Shown one piece after another: positions 1 through 8,635 of a stretch of 64,000 bases of DNA. A program made the translations under genes and the position numbers. A model generated the notes under the pieces. It saw only the letters and a program-made list of their open reading frames with translations. It did not search any database and was not told where the DNA came from. Origin of the DNA: Allobosea sp. LC85. GTDB lineage: Bacteria > Pseudomonadota > Alphaproteobacteria > Rhizobiales > Beijerinckiaceae. The first letter of the stretch is position 1, and every line of letters starts with the position of its first letter. The stretch lies in contig NZ_JPKG01000004.1 of assembly GCF_000735605.1 (NCBI RefSeq), positions 1-64,000 of the forward strand. The letters are read 5' to 3'.

Positions 1-9
1 TGCCCATCG

Positions 10-82
10 AAATCAGCCCGAAGCGGAATAGCCATGGCGAACCTCCCTCGTTCGCCATGTTGAATCAGGCCGGGGCTGATTT
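10..82. repeat. Nested inverted repeats upstream of the cyclase gene
   Basis: Two perfect 10-bp stems are nested. The outer arms lie at 10-19 and 73-82 (AAATCAGCCC and its complement). The inner arms lie at 33-42 and 50-59 (CATGGCGAAC and its complement) around a 7-base loop. No T-run follows, so this is not a standard terminator. It sits just ahead of the cyclase start at 128. It could be a leader RNA structure, a cruciform-type operator or the end of a gene outside the window. Confidence 0.5.
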
Positions 83-127
83 GAGAAGCCGGCCCGAGTC
101 ACGATCTCCGGGACTCGGTATTACTTC

Positions 128-1309
128 ATGGCTTTGTTCTACCCCAACAATTTATACGTAGCCGGACTTATCATGGCGGCGGCTGCCATCGGCATTGCCC
201 CTTTGGGACTCCGCGATAGCCGTTATGAACGTACTGGCCGCTACGCACTCTTCGCCTTCGATGCCGTCGCCATCGGCGCAATGCTTGTGCTCGCGCCGCT
301 TAGCAGCGGCATCGATGTTCCGCAGAATCTGGTATTTTTGTCAAGTAGACCGCAGTATTACTACGTAATAGTGGCTGTTTCCGTGCTCACATTATCGCCG
401 CGGCTTGTAATATGGACCGGGATGTGGGCCACGATCAGCCTTTTCGGGGCAACGATATGGATAATCTCCGGTATGGACTATTTTATTACATTCGGAGATT
501 TGCCGAGTAATGCTTCGAGGAATGACTATCTTTCGAACTTGCTCAATCCCAATTTCTTCAGCACTGGCCTCCGTGTCAACCAGGCGGTGCTCATCGCAGT
601 GGTGACCGGCATTGCCGCACTCGCAGTCCACCGCGCACGCGGCATGGTCCGAGCTCACGCTGCGGCCGAAGCAGAACGCTTTCGTATTGAACGGATTTTC
701 GGGCGTTATGTGCCCGCGCAGGTCGCACAGCAACTCCTCCAGGCGGGTCAGCTTGTCCCGCAGCAGCGCAATGCCAGCATAATCTTTGCAGATGTCGAGG
801 GTTTCACTCGCTTGTCCGAAACATTGGCGCCAGCGGAAGTCATCGGGTTGCTCAACGCATTCTTCAGCGCGGCAACCGCGGTCGTCGAGGCTCACGGCGG
901 TGTCGTCGTCAACCATGTCGGCGATGCGTTGATCGCAGCATTCAATGCGCCGCTCCCGGTTGAAGGATACCCAGCCCGAGCGGTGAATGCTGCGCGGGCC
1001 CTTCTGTCGCTCGTTTCCGAGCGGGATTTCCATGGCCACCAGCTTCGCCTGCGCGTCGGAGTCGCCACCGGGCCGGTTGCCGCCGGGACCGTCGGCGCGG
1101 CGGAACGCCAGACATACACGCTGTACGGAGACACGGTAAATCTCGCACAGCGATTGGAACAGCTGAACAAAGAGCTCAAAACCGATGGGCTCATCTGTGG
1201 CACGACGTTCGAAGCTTGCCGGGGCACCGCCGAGCCCTCGGTGGCAATGGGATCAGTGCATGTGCGAGGACGCGCAGCTGCCATCGATGTTTTCGCCTTG
1301 AAAGGGTAG
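128..1309 (+). CDS. Membrane-bound class III adenylate/guanylate cyclase
   Basis: This 393-residue protein has an N-terminal membrane part of about six hydrophobic segments (residues 1-170) and a C-terminal class III cyclase domain (about 200-385). The two metal-binding aspartates are visible in FADVEGFT (near residue 220) and HVGDAL (near 264). The transition-state Asn and Arg are in GDTVNLAQRLE (near 334). It should make cAMP or cGMP from the nucleotide triphosphate at the inner membrane. The purine-selecting Lys normally three residues before the second GD is Asn here (VNHVGD), so substrate choice is uncertain. The gene stands alone, convergent with the esterase that follows. Confidence 0.85.
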   Translation: MALFYPNNLYVAGLIMAAAAIGIAPLGLRDSRYERTGRYALFAFDAVAIGAMLVLAPLSSGIDVPQNLVFLSSRPQYYYVIVAVSVLTLSPRLVIWTGMWATISLFGATIWIISGMDYFITFGDLPSNASRNDYLSNLLNPNFFSTGLRVNQAVLIAVVTGIAALAVHRARGMVRAHAAAEAERFRIERIFGRYVPAQVAQQLLQAGQLVPQQRNASIIFADVEGFTRLSETLAPAEVIGLLNAFFSAATAVVEAHGGVVVNHVGDALIAAFNAPLPVEGYPARAVNAARALLSLVSERDFHGHQLRLRVGVATGPVAAGTVGAAERQTYTLYGDTVNLAQRLEQLNKELKTDGLICGTTFEACRGTAEPSVAMGSVHVRGRAAAIDVFALKG

Positions 1310-1430
1310 TTCGCCGTCCGCTTTGCCCAAACAGCGCTCGACGACATCGCCAAGTAGCCGCGGCGGGTTAGCGAGGCTTTCGTACCTCAAGACCGCGCGG
1401 CAAGCTGGGGCTGGGCCATGCTTTTGCCTC

Positions 1431-2480
1431 TCACGGTTTGGCGCCGGTCTTCATGGAGCGCTCCCAGAAACGAACGGCGTCGACGATCCAGCCGTCGGCG
1501 CTGGTGCCGACCCCGGCGCCGAAGCCGTGGCCGAGTTTCGGGAATTTGCGGTATTCGACTGCCGTGCCGGCGCTGCGCAACGCGTTCACCCGCGTTTCCA
1601 TGACTGATGGTGGCGCAATGCCGTCCTGCTCGCCGACCACGACAAAGCTGGGCGGCTCGTCCGACGAAATGTCGGAATGGGCGGTATATGCCATCACCAC
1701 CGTCGATGGTTTTGGGAGTGCATCGCCCCCGAAAGCCGCGGCGCCATGAGAGCCAAGCCACGCCGCCATCCTGGCGCCGGCCGAGCTTCCCCAGAGGGAA
1801 TAGTGTTCGGTGCCGACACCGAGGGGTTCCGCATTCCGGAAGATGAAGGAGACGGCGGCAGCCAGGTCTTCCGTCGCAATCCTGCCACCTTGGCCCGCCC
1901 GATATTTCACGACGAAGGCGTTGTAGCCCCGATTGCTGATGTCGACGGCGTAGGGAAAGCCTTCATGGACAGAGCCAACATAGGCAAATCCACCCCCTGG
2001 AGCGATGACCGAAAACGGCGCGCCCGCCCGCCCTCGGAAGAAAAACAGGCCGGTTTCGTTCTTCGCCGGCTGCTCGCGCTTCTGCGCAGCCGTGTAGATC
2101 TCGTAAAATACAGGGTTCCCGCCCTCGATTTCGGCGATGATGTGGTTGAGTGCCGCTACGACAGTGCCGGGCTGCACATGAGTGTGGTAGGGGAGCAGGG
2201 AGCCGATTTGGCTGAGCGGCATGTCCGCATCGTAGGCGCGACCGCCCCAGGGCAGGATCTGCCGCGCGAAGCCGGCGAGAGCGGGATGGTCGAGAAGATC
2301 GCCGAGCGTGCTATCGACTTTCAGGTGCGTTCCCTGATCGCCGAGGCTCCGATCTCGATCTCGGCGGTGCTGGGCGGTGGCTTCAGGGCGCACGCTTTCC
2401 GGCTGCTGTGCCGCGGCGAGCAACGGCGTCAGCAGCAGCGCCAGGGTCATGCAGGCCGATGTGACGTTGAACTCAGCCAT
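1431..2480 (-). CDS. Exported alpha/beta hydrolase (BD-FAE/acetylxylan-esterase-like)
   Basis: This 349-residue protein starts at an ATG followed by a signal peptide ending near LLAAAQ. The open frame extends upstream to a GTG at 2747, but that extension has no protein-like character. The serine hydrolase features are an oxyanion loop APGGGF (near 160), nucleophile Ser233 in GSSAG, acid Asp286 in GEQDG and His318 in LGHGF. The family hydrolyses short acyl esters, often on carbohydrates, and this member should act in the periplasm. The substrate is unknown. It ends the minus-strand block of exported proteins. Confidence 0.8.
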   Translation of the reverse strand: MAEFNVTSACMTLALLLTPLLAAAQQPESVRPEATAQHRRDRDRSLGDQGTHLKVDSTLGDLLDHPALAGFARQILPWGGRAYDADMPLSQIGSLLPYHTHVQPGTVVAALNHIIAEIEGGNPVFYEIYTAAQKREQPAKNETGLFFFRGRAGAPFSVIAPGGGFAYVGSVHEGFPYAVDISNRGYNAFVVKYRAGQGGRIATEDLAAAVSFIFRNAEPLGVGTEHYSLWGSSAGARMAAWLGSHGAAAFGGDALPKPSTVVMAYTAHSDISSDEPPSFVVVGEQDGIAPPSVMETRVNALRSAGTAVEYRKFPKLGHGFGAGVGTSADGWIVDAVRFWERSMKTGAKP

Positions 2481-2529
2481 CTGAGACTGCACCCTGACGC
2501 CGAATAGTCTGGATGGCGTTGGTGGAGCG

Positions 2530-2670
2530 GCGGTGTGCAGCTTGAGCCGGGGAGCTCGACAACCCGGACATGATCGGATTGGCCGTCGATGACGACGCGG
2601 CCTTCGCCAAGCTGCTTGCCAAGTTCCTGGCCAAGCCCGTCGAGCACCCTGTGATGAGCCGCGTGGCCAA
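2530..2670 (-). pseudogene. Remnant of a short-chain dehydrogenase N-terminus
   Basis: Reading from 2670 downward, one frame gives TRLITGCSTGLARNLASSLA, which matches the Rossmann start of SDR enzymes (usually LITGCSTGLGRxLA). After about 70 bases the similarity continues in a second frame as RVVIDGQSDHVRVVELPGS, resembling the usual RVVxTARxPxxVxxL strand and helix. The glycine motif has G to A at its third position. The rest of the enzyme is missing and the esterase gene follows directly. This is most likely a decayed, frameshifted gene end. Confidence 0.5.
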
Positions 2671-2718
2671 CTGCTTTCCTTTCGGGGCTTGGTACTGTTG
2701 GGAGACGCCGGACCTCTA

Positions 2719-3429
2719 TCACCCGATCTCGACCTGAAGCGCTTCACGCCGGGTGGGCCTGCGCCGTCGATACTGAATCCACGTCATGACGTAATGCGTG
2801 AGGAACGTGAACAGCCCGGCGACCGCAACACAGTGCGCGAAGAAACCGGCGACCGATTCCTCGAAGTTCCACCAGTCGAGCGTCATCTGCATCAGGAGCT
2901 TCCCTTGAAGTCCGAGGACGGCGGAACTCCAAACGCCGTAAAGCGCTACTCCCGAGGCGATCATGCGGAGCGCCAGCGTTCGCAGCGCGTTCGGCTTCCG
3001 GATCCCGAACAGGTTTCGCGCCACCCCCATCAGCATCGGCCAGCGCAGGCCAAGATGGATCGCGACGATCACCAGAACCCAGTACGCAGCGAGCGTGTGG
3101 ATCTGCCGCACCGTGAAGCCGCCCCAGGGCGGCAGCATGGGCGATAGCGTCTTCGAGATCAGCACGCTGGTTCCGAGCAGCGCCAGCACCGCGATCAGCA
3201 GCGCGAAGGTCATGCCAAGATTGAACAGGCTGCGCGGCTCACGCTGTGTCCTCGGGATTGCGCCCCACCAGCGCCGGTTGAAGGCGTTGTGCGCGATCAG
3301 AAGCAGGAACATGGCGGTTCCTGCGATTTCATGGACTGCATTGCCCAGCCACCAATAGGCGAGCCCCAGGAGCAGGAGGCCCGCGGCGAGGCCGTCGAGC
3401 CACAGCCGAGCAAGGAAAAGACGGCTCAC
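2719..3429 (-). CDS. DUF4405-type membrane protein, probable b-type cytochrome
   Basis: The start is a GTG preceded by AGGAG eight bases upstream and lies 17 bp after the P460 gene, giving 236 residues. The long upstream open frame is the shadow of two other genes. There are about six membrane segments. Histidines occur in pairs about 14 apart inside them (H33/H47, H111/H125, H199/H212), the spacing used for bis-His heme ligation in membrane b cytochromes. With the c-type protein encoded just upstream it could carry electrons between quinones and the periplasm. The redox role is inferred from the histidine pattern and context. Confidence 0.75.
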   Translation of the reverse strand: MSRLFLARLWLDGLAAGLLLLGLAYWWLGNAVHEIAGTAMFLLLIAHNAFNRRWWGAIPRTQREPRSLFNLGMTFALLIAVLALLGTSVLISKTLSPMLPPWGGFTVRQIHTLAAYWVLVIVAIHLGLRWPMLMGVARNLFGIRKPNALRTLALRMIASGVALYGVWSSAVLGLQGKLLMQMTLDWWNFEESVAGFFAHCVAVAGLFTFLTHYVMTWIQYRRRRPTRREALQVEIG

Positions 3430-3446
3430 TGCGAGATCTCCTGGGA

Positions 3447-3935
3447 CTATTCGATCGGCGTGCCGTTGAAGCGCGGAATGCGGGATCCCGTGAAGAGATA
3501 CTCCGCTCCCGACTGGCTGCTGTGGCAGGACTGGCAGCGGGCGGTGTTCTCGCTCGTGTTGATCGTCTTGTCGGGCCAGAACCACTGGAACTGCCAGTCG
3601 CCGGTGCGGCGGCGCTCGTCGTAATCCGCGCCCCAGTTCTGGCCCTTCTCCATCACGAAATAGCGGAAGAGCTTGCCATCCCGGTGGTCGACGAGCACGA
3701 AATGCGTGCCGGCGGGCACTGGTTGGCGATCCTTGATCGCCTTGATCGCCTCGGGCGTCGTCATGATGTGCTCCATGACGTTGCCGCGCCGCACGGTGGT
3801 GTAGTGCACGAGCTTGTCGAGCTGCGGGAATGTGGCGCGCGTGGCCTCGGCATGGACCTGCCAGCCCACCGTGAGGACGGCGGCCATGGACAGGGTCGTC
3901 AGGGCGACCTGGAGTGTTGGAAATTTCATGATCAT
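3447..3935 (-). CDS. Exported cytochrome P460-family heme protein
   Basis: This 162-residue protein has a signal peptide (cleavage near QVHAEA) and a cytochrome P460 domain ending in one c-type heme motif, CQSCH (near residue 135). A second ATG six bases downstream (3929) is an alternative start. Family members are periplasmic heme proteins, some of which oxidise small nitrogen compounds. The substrate cannot be read from the sequence. It is co-directional with the cupin, CMD-like and cytochrome b genes. The close spacing suggests one transcript. Confidence 0.85.
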   Translation of the reverse strand: MIMKFPTLQVALTTLSMAAVLTVGWQVHAEATRATFPQLDKLVHYTTVRRGNVMEHIMTTPEAIKAIKDRQPVPAGTHFVLVDHRDGKLFRYFVMEKGQNWGADYDERRRTGDWQFQWFWPDKTINTSENTARCQSCHSSQSGAEYLFTGSRIPRFNGTPIE

Positions 3936-3965
3936 TTCGCTCGGTCAAAAAAGGGGGCGCGCAGG

Positions 3966-4448
3966 CTAGCGCCGGTACTGCTCGTCCGAGACGTGCTCCA
4001 GCCAATCCACGGTCTTGCCGTCGAGCGCCTCCGAAATGGCGACGTGGGTCATGCCGGTGGTCGGCGCTGCGCCATGCCAGTGCTTCACGCCGGGCGGAAT
4101 CCAGACGACGTCGCCGGGACGAATTTCCTGGATCGCACCGCCCCAGTGCTGCACCAGTCCAGCGCCGACCGTGACGATGAGCGTCTGGCCAAGCGGATGG
4201 GTGTGCCAGGCGGTGCGCGCTCCGGGTTCGAAGGTCACCGTGCCGCCACTGACCCGCGCCGGGGCGCTGCCCTGGAAGCGGCCGTCGACACGGACAGCTC
4301 CGGTGAAGTTCTGGGCGGCGCCGACGCTCGGCTTCTGGGAGGCGGCGCGCTGGACGACGACTTCCTGGCCGGTCTGGGCCAGGACCGAGGCTGCCGGCAG
4401 CAGCATGGCGAGCAAGGTAAGGAGGGGAGCGATCATCCTGGTTCTCAT
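3966..4448 (-). CDS. Exported cupin-domain protein
   Basis: This 160-residue protein has a signal peptide ([10 protein letters not shown] to about SVLAQ) and one cupin fold. Metal-site residues are visible in AWHTHPLGQ (HxH plus Gln) and KHWHGA. The start codon overlaps the stop of the CMD-like gene upstream (ATGA), indicating translational coupling. Cupins of this type are often fused to or paired with carboxymuconolactone-decarboxylase-like proteins, which fits the neighbour. Which small molecule or peroxide it acts on is unknown. Confidence 0.85.
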   Translation of the reverse strand: MRTRMIAPLLTLLAMLLPAASVLAQTGQEVVVQRAASQKPSVGAAQNFTGAVRVDGRFQGSAPARVSGGTVTFEPGARTAWHTHPLGQTLIVTVGAGLVQHWGGAIQEIRPGDVVWIPPGVKHWHGAAPTTGMTHVAISEALDGKTVDWLEHVSDEQYRR

Positions 4449-4876
4449 TTCGCCTTGAAGACCTCACGGGCGACCCCGACCGCCGTGATGGCGTTCGGCC
4501 AGCCCGCGTAGAAGGCGAGCTGCGTGATCGCCTCGACGATCTCCGTCTCGGTCACGCCGTTCTGCCGCGCCCGAGCGATATGCGAGCGGAGTTGGTCAGG
4601 ACGATTCATGGCGATCAGCGCGCTGACGGTGACGAGGCTACGGTCGCGCTGGGAGAGACCGGGTCGCGCCCAAACGTCCCCGAACAGCACCTCGTCCGTG
4701 AGTTCGGCCAGTTTGGGAGCGATGTCGCCCATCAGCTGCTGAGCCCGAGAGGGCGGCTTGGCGGGAGCCGCTGGGGACGCGGCGGGGGGCTGGCTTTGGG
4801 CGATAGCCATGGTGGAAATTCCTCCGGAGAGAACCAGGCCGGCTGCGGCCAACACATTTCTGGTGAGCTTCTTCAA
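4445..4876 (-). CDS. Exported carboxymuconolactone decarboxylase-like protein
   Basis: The CMD/AhpD-like core covers about residues 45-140 and includes the AFYAGWPNA segment. A TTG at 4876 is preferred as start: AGGAG stands about ten bases upstream and translation gives a clean signal peptide, MKKLTRN then a hydrophobic stretch to about MAIAQ. An ATG at 4906 would add ten residues and has no ribosome site. The redox Cys pair of AhpD is absent. The protein is periplasmic by its leader, unlike cytoplasmic PcaC, so a role in classic protocatechuate breakdown is unlikely. Confidence 0.8.
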   Translation of the reverse strand: MKKLTRNVLAAAGLVLSGGISTMAIAQSQPPAASPAAPAKPPSRAQQLMGDIAPKLAELTDEVLFGDVWARPGLSQRDRSLVTVSALIAMNRPDQLRSHIARARQNGVTETEIVEAITQLAFYAGWPNAITAVGVAREVFKAK

Positions 4877-4990
4877 GGTGCGTGACTCCTCAGGAGCGAA
4901 GAACATGACGCCCCGGAACTGGCCGGGGACGTCACGTTATTGAAAGCTTTCTCTGGAAACCCCGTCGGTGAATTAGGGGGGGCGTGCAGG

Positions 4991-6103
4991 TTATGAGCGG
5001 GTAGAAGTAAGAGTTCGCGCGAAAAACGGCGTCAGCTTGCCCATCGCGACGTCGACATATTTGGGAACCCAGTAGGTTTCGATATGTGTCGCACCCTCGA
5101 TCTTGAACAGTTCCTTGTCCTTCGTGCCGGTGGCCTTCGGGAACGCATCCTCGGTCATGTACAGGCTGTCGGCCTTGCTGCCCGCGATCATCAGCAGCGG
5201 CTGATCAATCAGTTCGATCTGGTCGGTCGCATCCCAGCGCATCAGGTCCAGCAAGCTGCTCATCGTGTACTTGAAGGTCGAGTTGGGATGAGCGTGTGTC
5301 TTCCAGTAATACTCGTAACCCTGCCGGTACATCTCGAAGGGCAGTTTGGCGATCTGCTCGTCGGTCAGATTGGCGTCGCCGGCATAGAGGATTTCGCCGC
5401 CGGCCATCTCCTGGGCGCGGGCCTTTGAAACCTGCTCCAGGCGCTCCTGGATCGTCTTCAGTTGCGAATCCGCGAAGCCGTTGCGGCGGACCCGTCCCGA
5501 GTTGAACATGCTCAGCGTCGCGATCGTCTTGAAGCGCTTGTCGGCCTTGGCCGCGGACAGCGCGTAGCCACCGCCGCCGCAGATGCCGAGCAGGCCGAGA
5601 CGTTCGGCATCGACGCCCGCATAGCGGGTGATGAAGTCCGCTGCGCCATGGATGTCTTCGATGCGGAACTGGGGCTTGTCCACGCTGCGCGGCTGGCCGC
5701 CGCTGCCGCCCTGATAGGCCGCGTCCATCGTGATCGTGATGTAGCCCTGTCCCGCCAGGCGCTGGGCATAGAGGCCCGCGACCTGTTCCTTGATACCGCC
5801 ATTCGGATGCGCCACGACAATGGCGGGATACTTCTGCTTCGCATCGTAGTTCGCTGGCGTGTAGACGTTGGCGACGATGTCCAGGCCGTTGAGCTTGTAG
5901 GTGACCGGATGGATATTGACCTTGCCCGGCTCGTTCTTCGTGATCGCGCCTTCATAGACGAGGGTGAACGGATTCTGCTTGGAGTCCGCTGCGACAGCGG
6001 GGGCATTGGTCATTGCTGAAACTCCTAACACTGCGCCTGAGAGAACAAGCGCGGAGGCTCCGAGGAGCTCACGCCTGCTTTTGTTGATGACTGCGATGGT
6101 CAT
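4991..6103 (-). CDS. Exported alpha/beta hydrolase with Cys nucleophile (dienelactone-hydrolase-like)
   Basis: The ATG at 6103 has a perfect GGAGG five bases upstream. A TTG at 6115 lies inside that site and is unlikely. The 370-residue protein carries a twin-arginine-like leader (NKSRRELLGAS, then a hydrophobic stretch to VAAD). The nucleophile elbow reads GICGG, giving Cys175 in the place of Ser, as in dienelactone hydrolases. Asp and His candidates follow in AGSKADS and GATHIE. It probably works folded in the periplasm after Tat export. The substrate is unknown. The next gene upstream is another exported hydrolase. Confidence 0.85.
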   Translation of the reverse strand: MTIAVINKSRRELLGASALVLSGAVLGVSAMTNAPAVAADSKQNPFTLVYEGAITKNEPGKVNIHPVTYKLNGLDIVANVYTPANYDAKQKYPAIVVAHPNGGIKEQVAGLYAQRLAGQGYITITMDAAYQGGSGGQPRSVDKPQFRIEDIHGAADFITRYAGVDAERLGLLGICGGGGYALSAAKADKRFKTIATLSMFNSGRVRRNGFADSQLKTIQERLEQVSKARAQEMAGGEILYAGDANLTDEQIAKLPFEMYRQGYEYYWKTHAHPNSTFKYTMSSLLDLMRWDATDQIELIDQPLLMIAGSKADSLYMTEDAFPKATGTKDKELFKIEGATHIETYWVPKYVDVAMGKLTPFFARTLTSTRS

Positions 6104-6173
6104 TTCGACCTCCAATCCTTGATCCGTGGGGAGCGCGATGCCCGGGGCGGCGCCGGGTGCCGGGGCAGGCGGG

Positions 6174-7265
6174 TCAATCCAGTTTCTTCTCGGTCAGGAA
6201 CTTCGAGACCTGGTCTGCGATCTCGATATTGTTCAGGTCCGAGAACGGGAAATGCGTGTTGCCCCGGATGCCGATCTCCGGCAGGTGGACCAAGGTGACC
6301 TGGCCGCCATGCTTGTTGACGGTGTCGCGCCAGATCCGGGCCATTTCCAGCCGGCCACGCCAGGCGTCCTGGGTCGGAACATCGGACGCTTTCGCCGGGA
6401 TATTGTCTCCGTAGAAGATGATGATCGGCAGCTTGGTCAGGGCCATGAAGTCCGACATCGGCACCGGCGTGCCCTCAAGTGTGTCGAACGAGGTCGGCAC
6501 AGGCTTCGGCAACTCGCCTTGCGGGAAGACGAAGCCGCTGCCCGGCTCGAAGGCGACGATCGCCTTGACGTTCCCGCTCTTGATCGCGGTCAGCCAGCCT
6601 GGCCCGCCGCTTTGCGAATGCGTCATCAGGATACCGGGGCCGATCCTGGCGAACAGGCCCGAGACGCTATCCGAGATCAGGTTCGCATCGAAGGGGCCGG
6701 TATTCGGCGTCATGGCGCGGAAATACTGGTTTAGCGTCTCGGGCTTGCGGTCGAACTGGACGCCGTCGAAATAGGTCGGCCAGATGCCGACGCGGAACTG
6801 GCCGAACCAGAACTGCTCGTCCGGCGTCGGCTTGATGGTCGCCTCGACCGTGCTGCGGCCGGCATTGCCGCGCCGCGGCTGGTCGATGAGATAGGTCGCG
6901 AAACGGCGGCGCAGGAAGATGTTCTGGAAGCCCTCGCGCCCGTCGGGCGTCGTCTCCCAGGTCTTCGAGAATTGCCCGGCCCCGTGCCACATCACGATGG
7001 GGAATTTCCGCGGGGTCACCGGCACCTGGTAGAAGGCGTAGAGGTGATCGCCATGGAAGGTCTGCCCAGCCGGCTGCAGGGGTTTCATCGGATCGAAAAT
7101 GCCCGGGGCATTGGCGCTCGTGCCGCCCACCGCGAAGCTGCCCTGGTCCTGAATGACCAAGGGTTCAGGCTTCCCGGCCGATTGCGACAGCGCAGGCGCC
7201 AGACTCACCAGGCCGGTTGCGATCAGGACTGATGGAATCAGGGATAGCTTCTCGATCGTCGGCAT
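6174..7265 (-). CDS. Exported alpha/beta hydrolase (esterase family)
   Basis: This 363-residue protein has a signal peptide ending near PALSQS. The nucleophile is in THSQSGG, preceded by a hydrolase core beginning at FPIVMWHGAG. A candidate acid is in FYGDNIP, and the C-terminal His is in RGNTHFPF. It resembles secreted esterases that act on small cyclic or aromatic esters. It is the most upstream gene of the exported cluster that runs down to 2719 and is not closely similar to the other two hydrolases. No regulator is adjacent. Confidence 0.8.
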   Translation of the reverse strand: MPTIEKLSLIPSVLIATGLVSLAPALSQSAGKPEPLVIQDQGSFAVGGTSANAPGIFDPMKPLQPAGQTFHGDHLYAFYQVPVTPRKFPIVMWHGAGQFSKTWETTPDGREGFQNIFLRRRFATYLIDQPRRGNAGRSTVEATIKPTPDEQFWFGQFRVGIWPTYFDGVQFDRKPETLNQYFRAMTPNTGPFDANLISDSVSGLFARIGPGILMTHSQSGGPGWLTAIKSGNVKAIVAFEPGSGFVFPQGELPKPVPTSFDTLEGTPVPMSDFMALTKLPIIIFYGDNIPAKASDVPTQDAWRGRLEMARIWRDTVNKHGGQVTLVHLPEIGIRGNTHFPFSDLNNIEIADQVSKFLTEKKLD

Positions 7266-7438
7266 GCGCCCCTCGGTTGCTGTATCAGCGTCGCCGGGGA
7301 ACCTAACGATCTGGTCGGTGTTCGATTAGGCGCAATGATCCACTAGGACAGATAAGCGGTGCTAATGAATGCCGGCGACGTTGCGATCGCCGACCACCGC
7401 GTGGAAACGCGGCGGTATGGGGACCGGCCGCCCTTCGC

Positions 7439-7981
7439 TTACTCAGGCGCCACGGAGGCGGGAAGAAAATAGCGGCGCTGCAGGATTGTGCCGGCTCTCG
7501 AGCGGGATTCTCGCTGAACGGTGTCCAGCGGGCGAAAGCCAAGTTTGAGAAGCACCTGCCCCGAAGCTGCGTTGTCGACTGCATGTCCAGAGAGAAGCTG
7601 CGACAGGCCAACCGTTCGAAATGCAAAATTCACGACGGCTTGTGCCGCTTCCGAGGCATAGCCTCGCCCCCAGCTGGCCGGCTCGAACCAATAGCCAAGT
7701 TCACCCTCGCCCTGGGATATCTCATCGACGTCGATGACTCCTATGGTTCTGCCCTGGAGTTCGACAGCGAAGCGATAGGCTTCTCCCGCTGCCCATTCGC
7801 GCTCATGGTCGGCGAACCATTGCGCGATGTCTGCTCGATCGGGCGGAAATGACGCCATCCGCAGCATGCGCGTCACGTTCCAGTCCGACTGTATTTCAAA
7901 TGCGCGTTCAGCATCCGCGGCGCTCGTTGGACGCAGAGCCAGGCGATCCGTTGTCAAATGATGCGGAGGGATGCGAGTCAT
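7439..7981 (-). CDS. GNAT N-acetyltransferase (RimJ/RimL type)
   Basis: This 180-residue protein has the layout of the RimJ/RimL branch: an N-terminal LTTDRLALRP strand, a central ELGYWFEPASWGRGYASEA acetyl-CoA-binding region, and a C-terminal NAASGQVLLKLGF helix and strand. It should transfer acetyl from acetyl-CoA to an amino group of a protein N-terminus or small molecule in the cytoplasm. The start is four bases from the stop of the small gene upstream, suggesting coupling. The target is not identifiable. Confidence 0.88.
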   Translation of the reverse strand: MTRIPPHHLTTDRLALRPTSAADAERAFEIQSDWNVTRMLRMASFPPDRADIAQWFADHEREWAAGEAYRFAVELQGRTIGVIDVDEISQGEGELGYWFEPASWGRGYASEAAQAVVNFAFRTVGLSQLLSGHAVDNAASGQVLLKLGFRPLDTVQRESRSRAGTILQRRYFLPASVAPE

Positions 7982-7984
7982 AGT

Positions 7985-8218
7985 CTACCGCCAGCTGATC
8001 ATCATGAGTGCCGCCAAGGCCATGACGATAAGCCAGTCGCGATTGCCTGCAACGGGGCCGGGGCCCGCCGCACGGTCCTGCCGACGTCTGTATTCGGGCA
8101 AGAGGCCAACTGCCGGCACTGGCGCGACCCAGCCGGACGCGGCCAGACGCGTGATCGACCAGTTCCTCGGCTTCCTCGTGGGCTGCCGGTTCTCGATCGA
8201 AGGCGCGCCCTTGGGCAT
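7985..8218 (-). CDS. Small protein with C-terminal membrane anchor
   Basis: This 77-residue reading frame has a basic, proline-rich N-terminal part and one C-terminal hydrophobic helix (DWLIVMALAALMMISW). AGGA stands five bases before the ATG. It is packed between the cupin gene upstream and the GNAT gene that starts four bases after its stop, which supports it as real. It matches no family I recognise. Frames on the opposite strand overlap it, but none has a comparable start site. Confidence 0.45.
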   Translation of the reverse strand: MPKGAPSIENRQPTRKPRNWSITRLAASGWVAPVPAVGLLPEYRRRQDRAAGPGPVAGNRDWLIVMALAALMMISWR

Positions 8219-8232
8219 TTAATCCTTTGATT

Positions 8233-8565
8233 TCAGGCGTATTCCGGACGGCGCGGTGTGAAGACGTCAAGATTGAGCACGGGCTCGTCGCCGACGACCT
8301 CGCCCCAATGCTCGACATTGGACGGGATCAGGACGAGCCCGCCGGGGCCGACGAGATGCTCTTCGCCGCCGATGAAGAAGCGCAGCGTCCCGCTGACGAT
8401 ATAGGCGATCTGCTCATGGGGATGGCTGTGCGGCCTGGGCTCGTGGCCGGGCATCAGCCGGTGCAGCGCCACCGTCGCGGCACTGCCGGAGAAGGCCTTG
8501 CGCTCCACGCCCGGACGCACCGGCGTCCACGGGATCCGGCTCCAGTCGATCTTGTGAATGTCCAT
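8233..8565 (-). CDS. Small cytoplasmic cupin protein
   Basis: A single-domain cupin of 110 residues. The metal-site pattern is visible: PRPHSHPHEQ (His, His, Gln or Glu side) and VEHWGEV for the second motif. It has no leader peptide. Such proteins bind a divalent metal and act as isomerases, dioxygenases or bacilysin-like or ectoine-like enzymes. It lies 70 bp downstream of the LivH-like permease gene and may be the last gene of the transporter and hydantoinase operon, but could equally start a separate unit with the next two genes. Confidence 0.85.
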   Translation of the reverse strand: MDIHKIDWSRIPWTPVRPGVERKAFSGSAATVALHRLMPGHEPRPHSHPHEQIAYIVSGTLRFFIGGEEHLVGPGGLVLIPSNVEHWGEVVGDEPVLNLDVFTPRRPEYA

Positions 8566-8635
8566 GGTGGATCTCCCGAGTGAACACGAGCGACCGTCCG
8601 GGCGGTCGGTTGCAGCGATTGTCTACGTCGCTTGT

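Noticed and set aside
2719..4467. 582-codon minus-strand frame taken as one protein
   Set aside because: Only the last 236 codons are protein-like (the cytochrome b). The rest is out-of-frame reading of the cupin and P460 genes.
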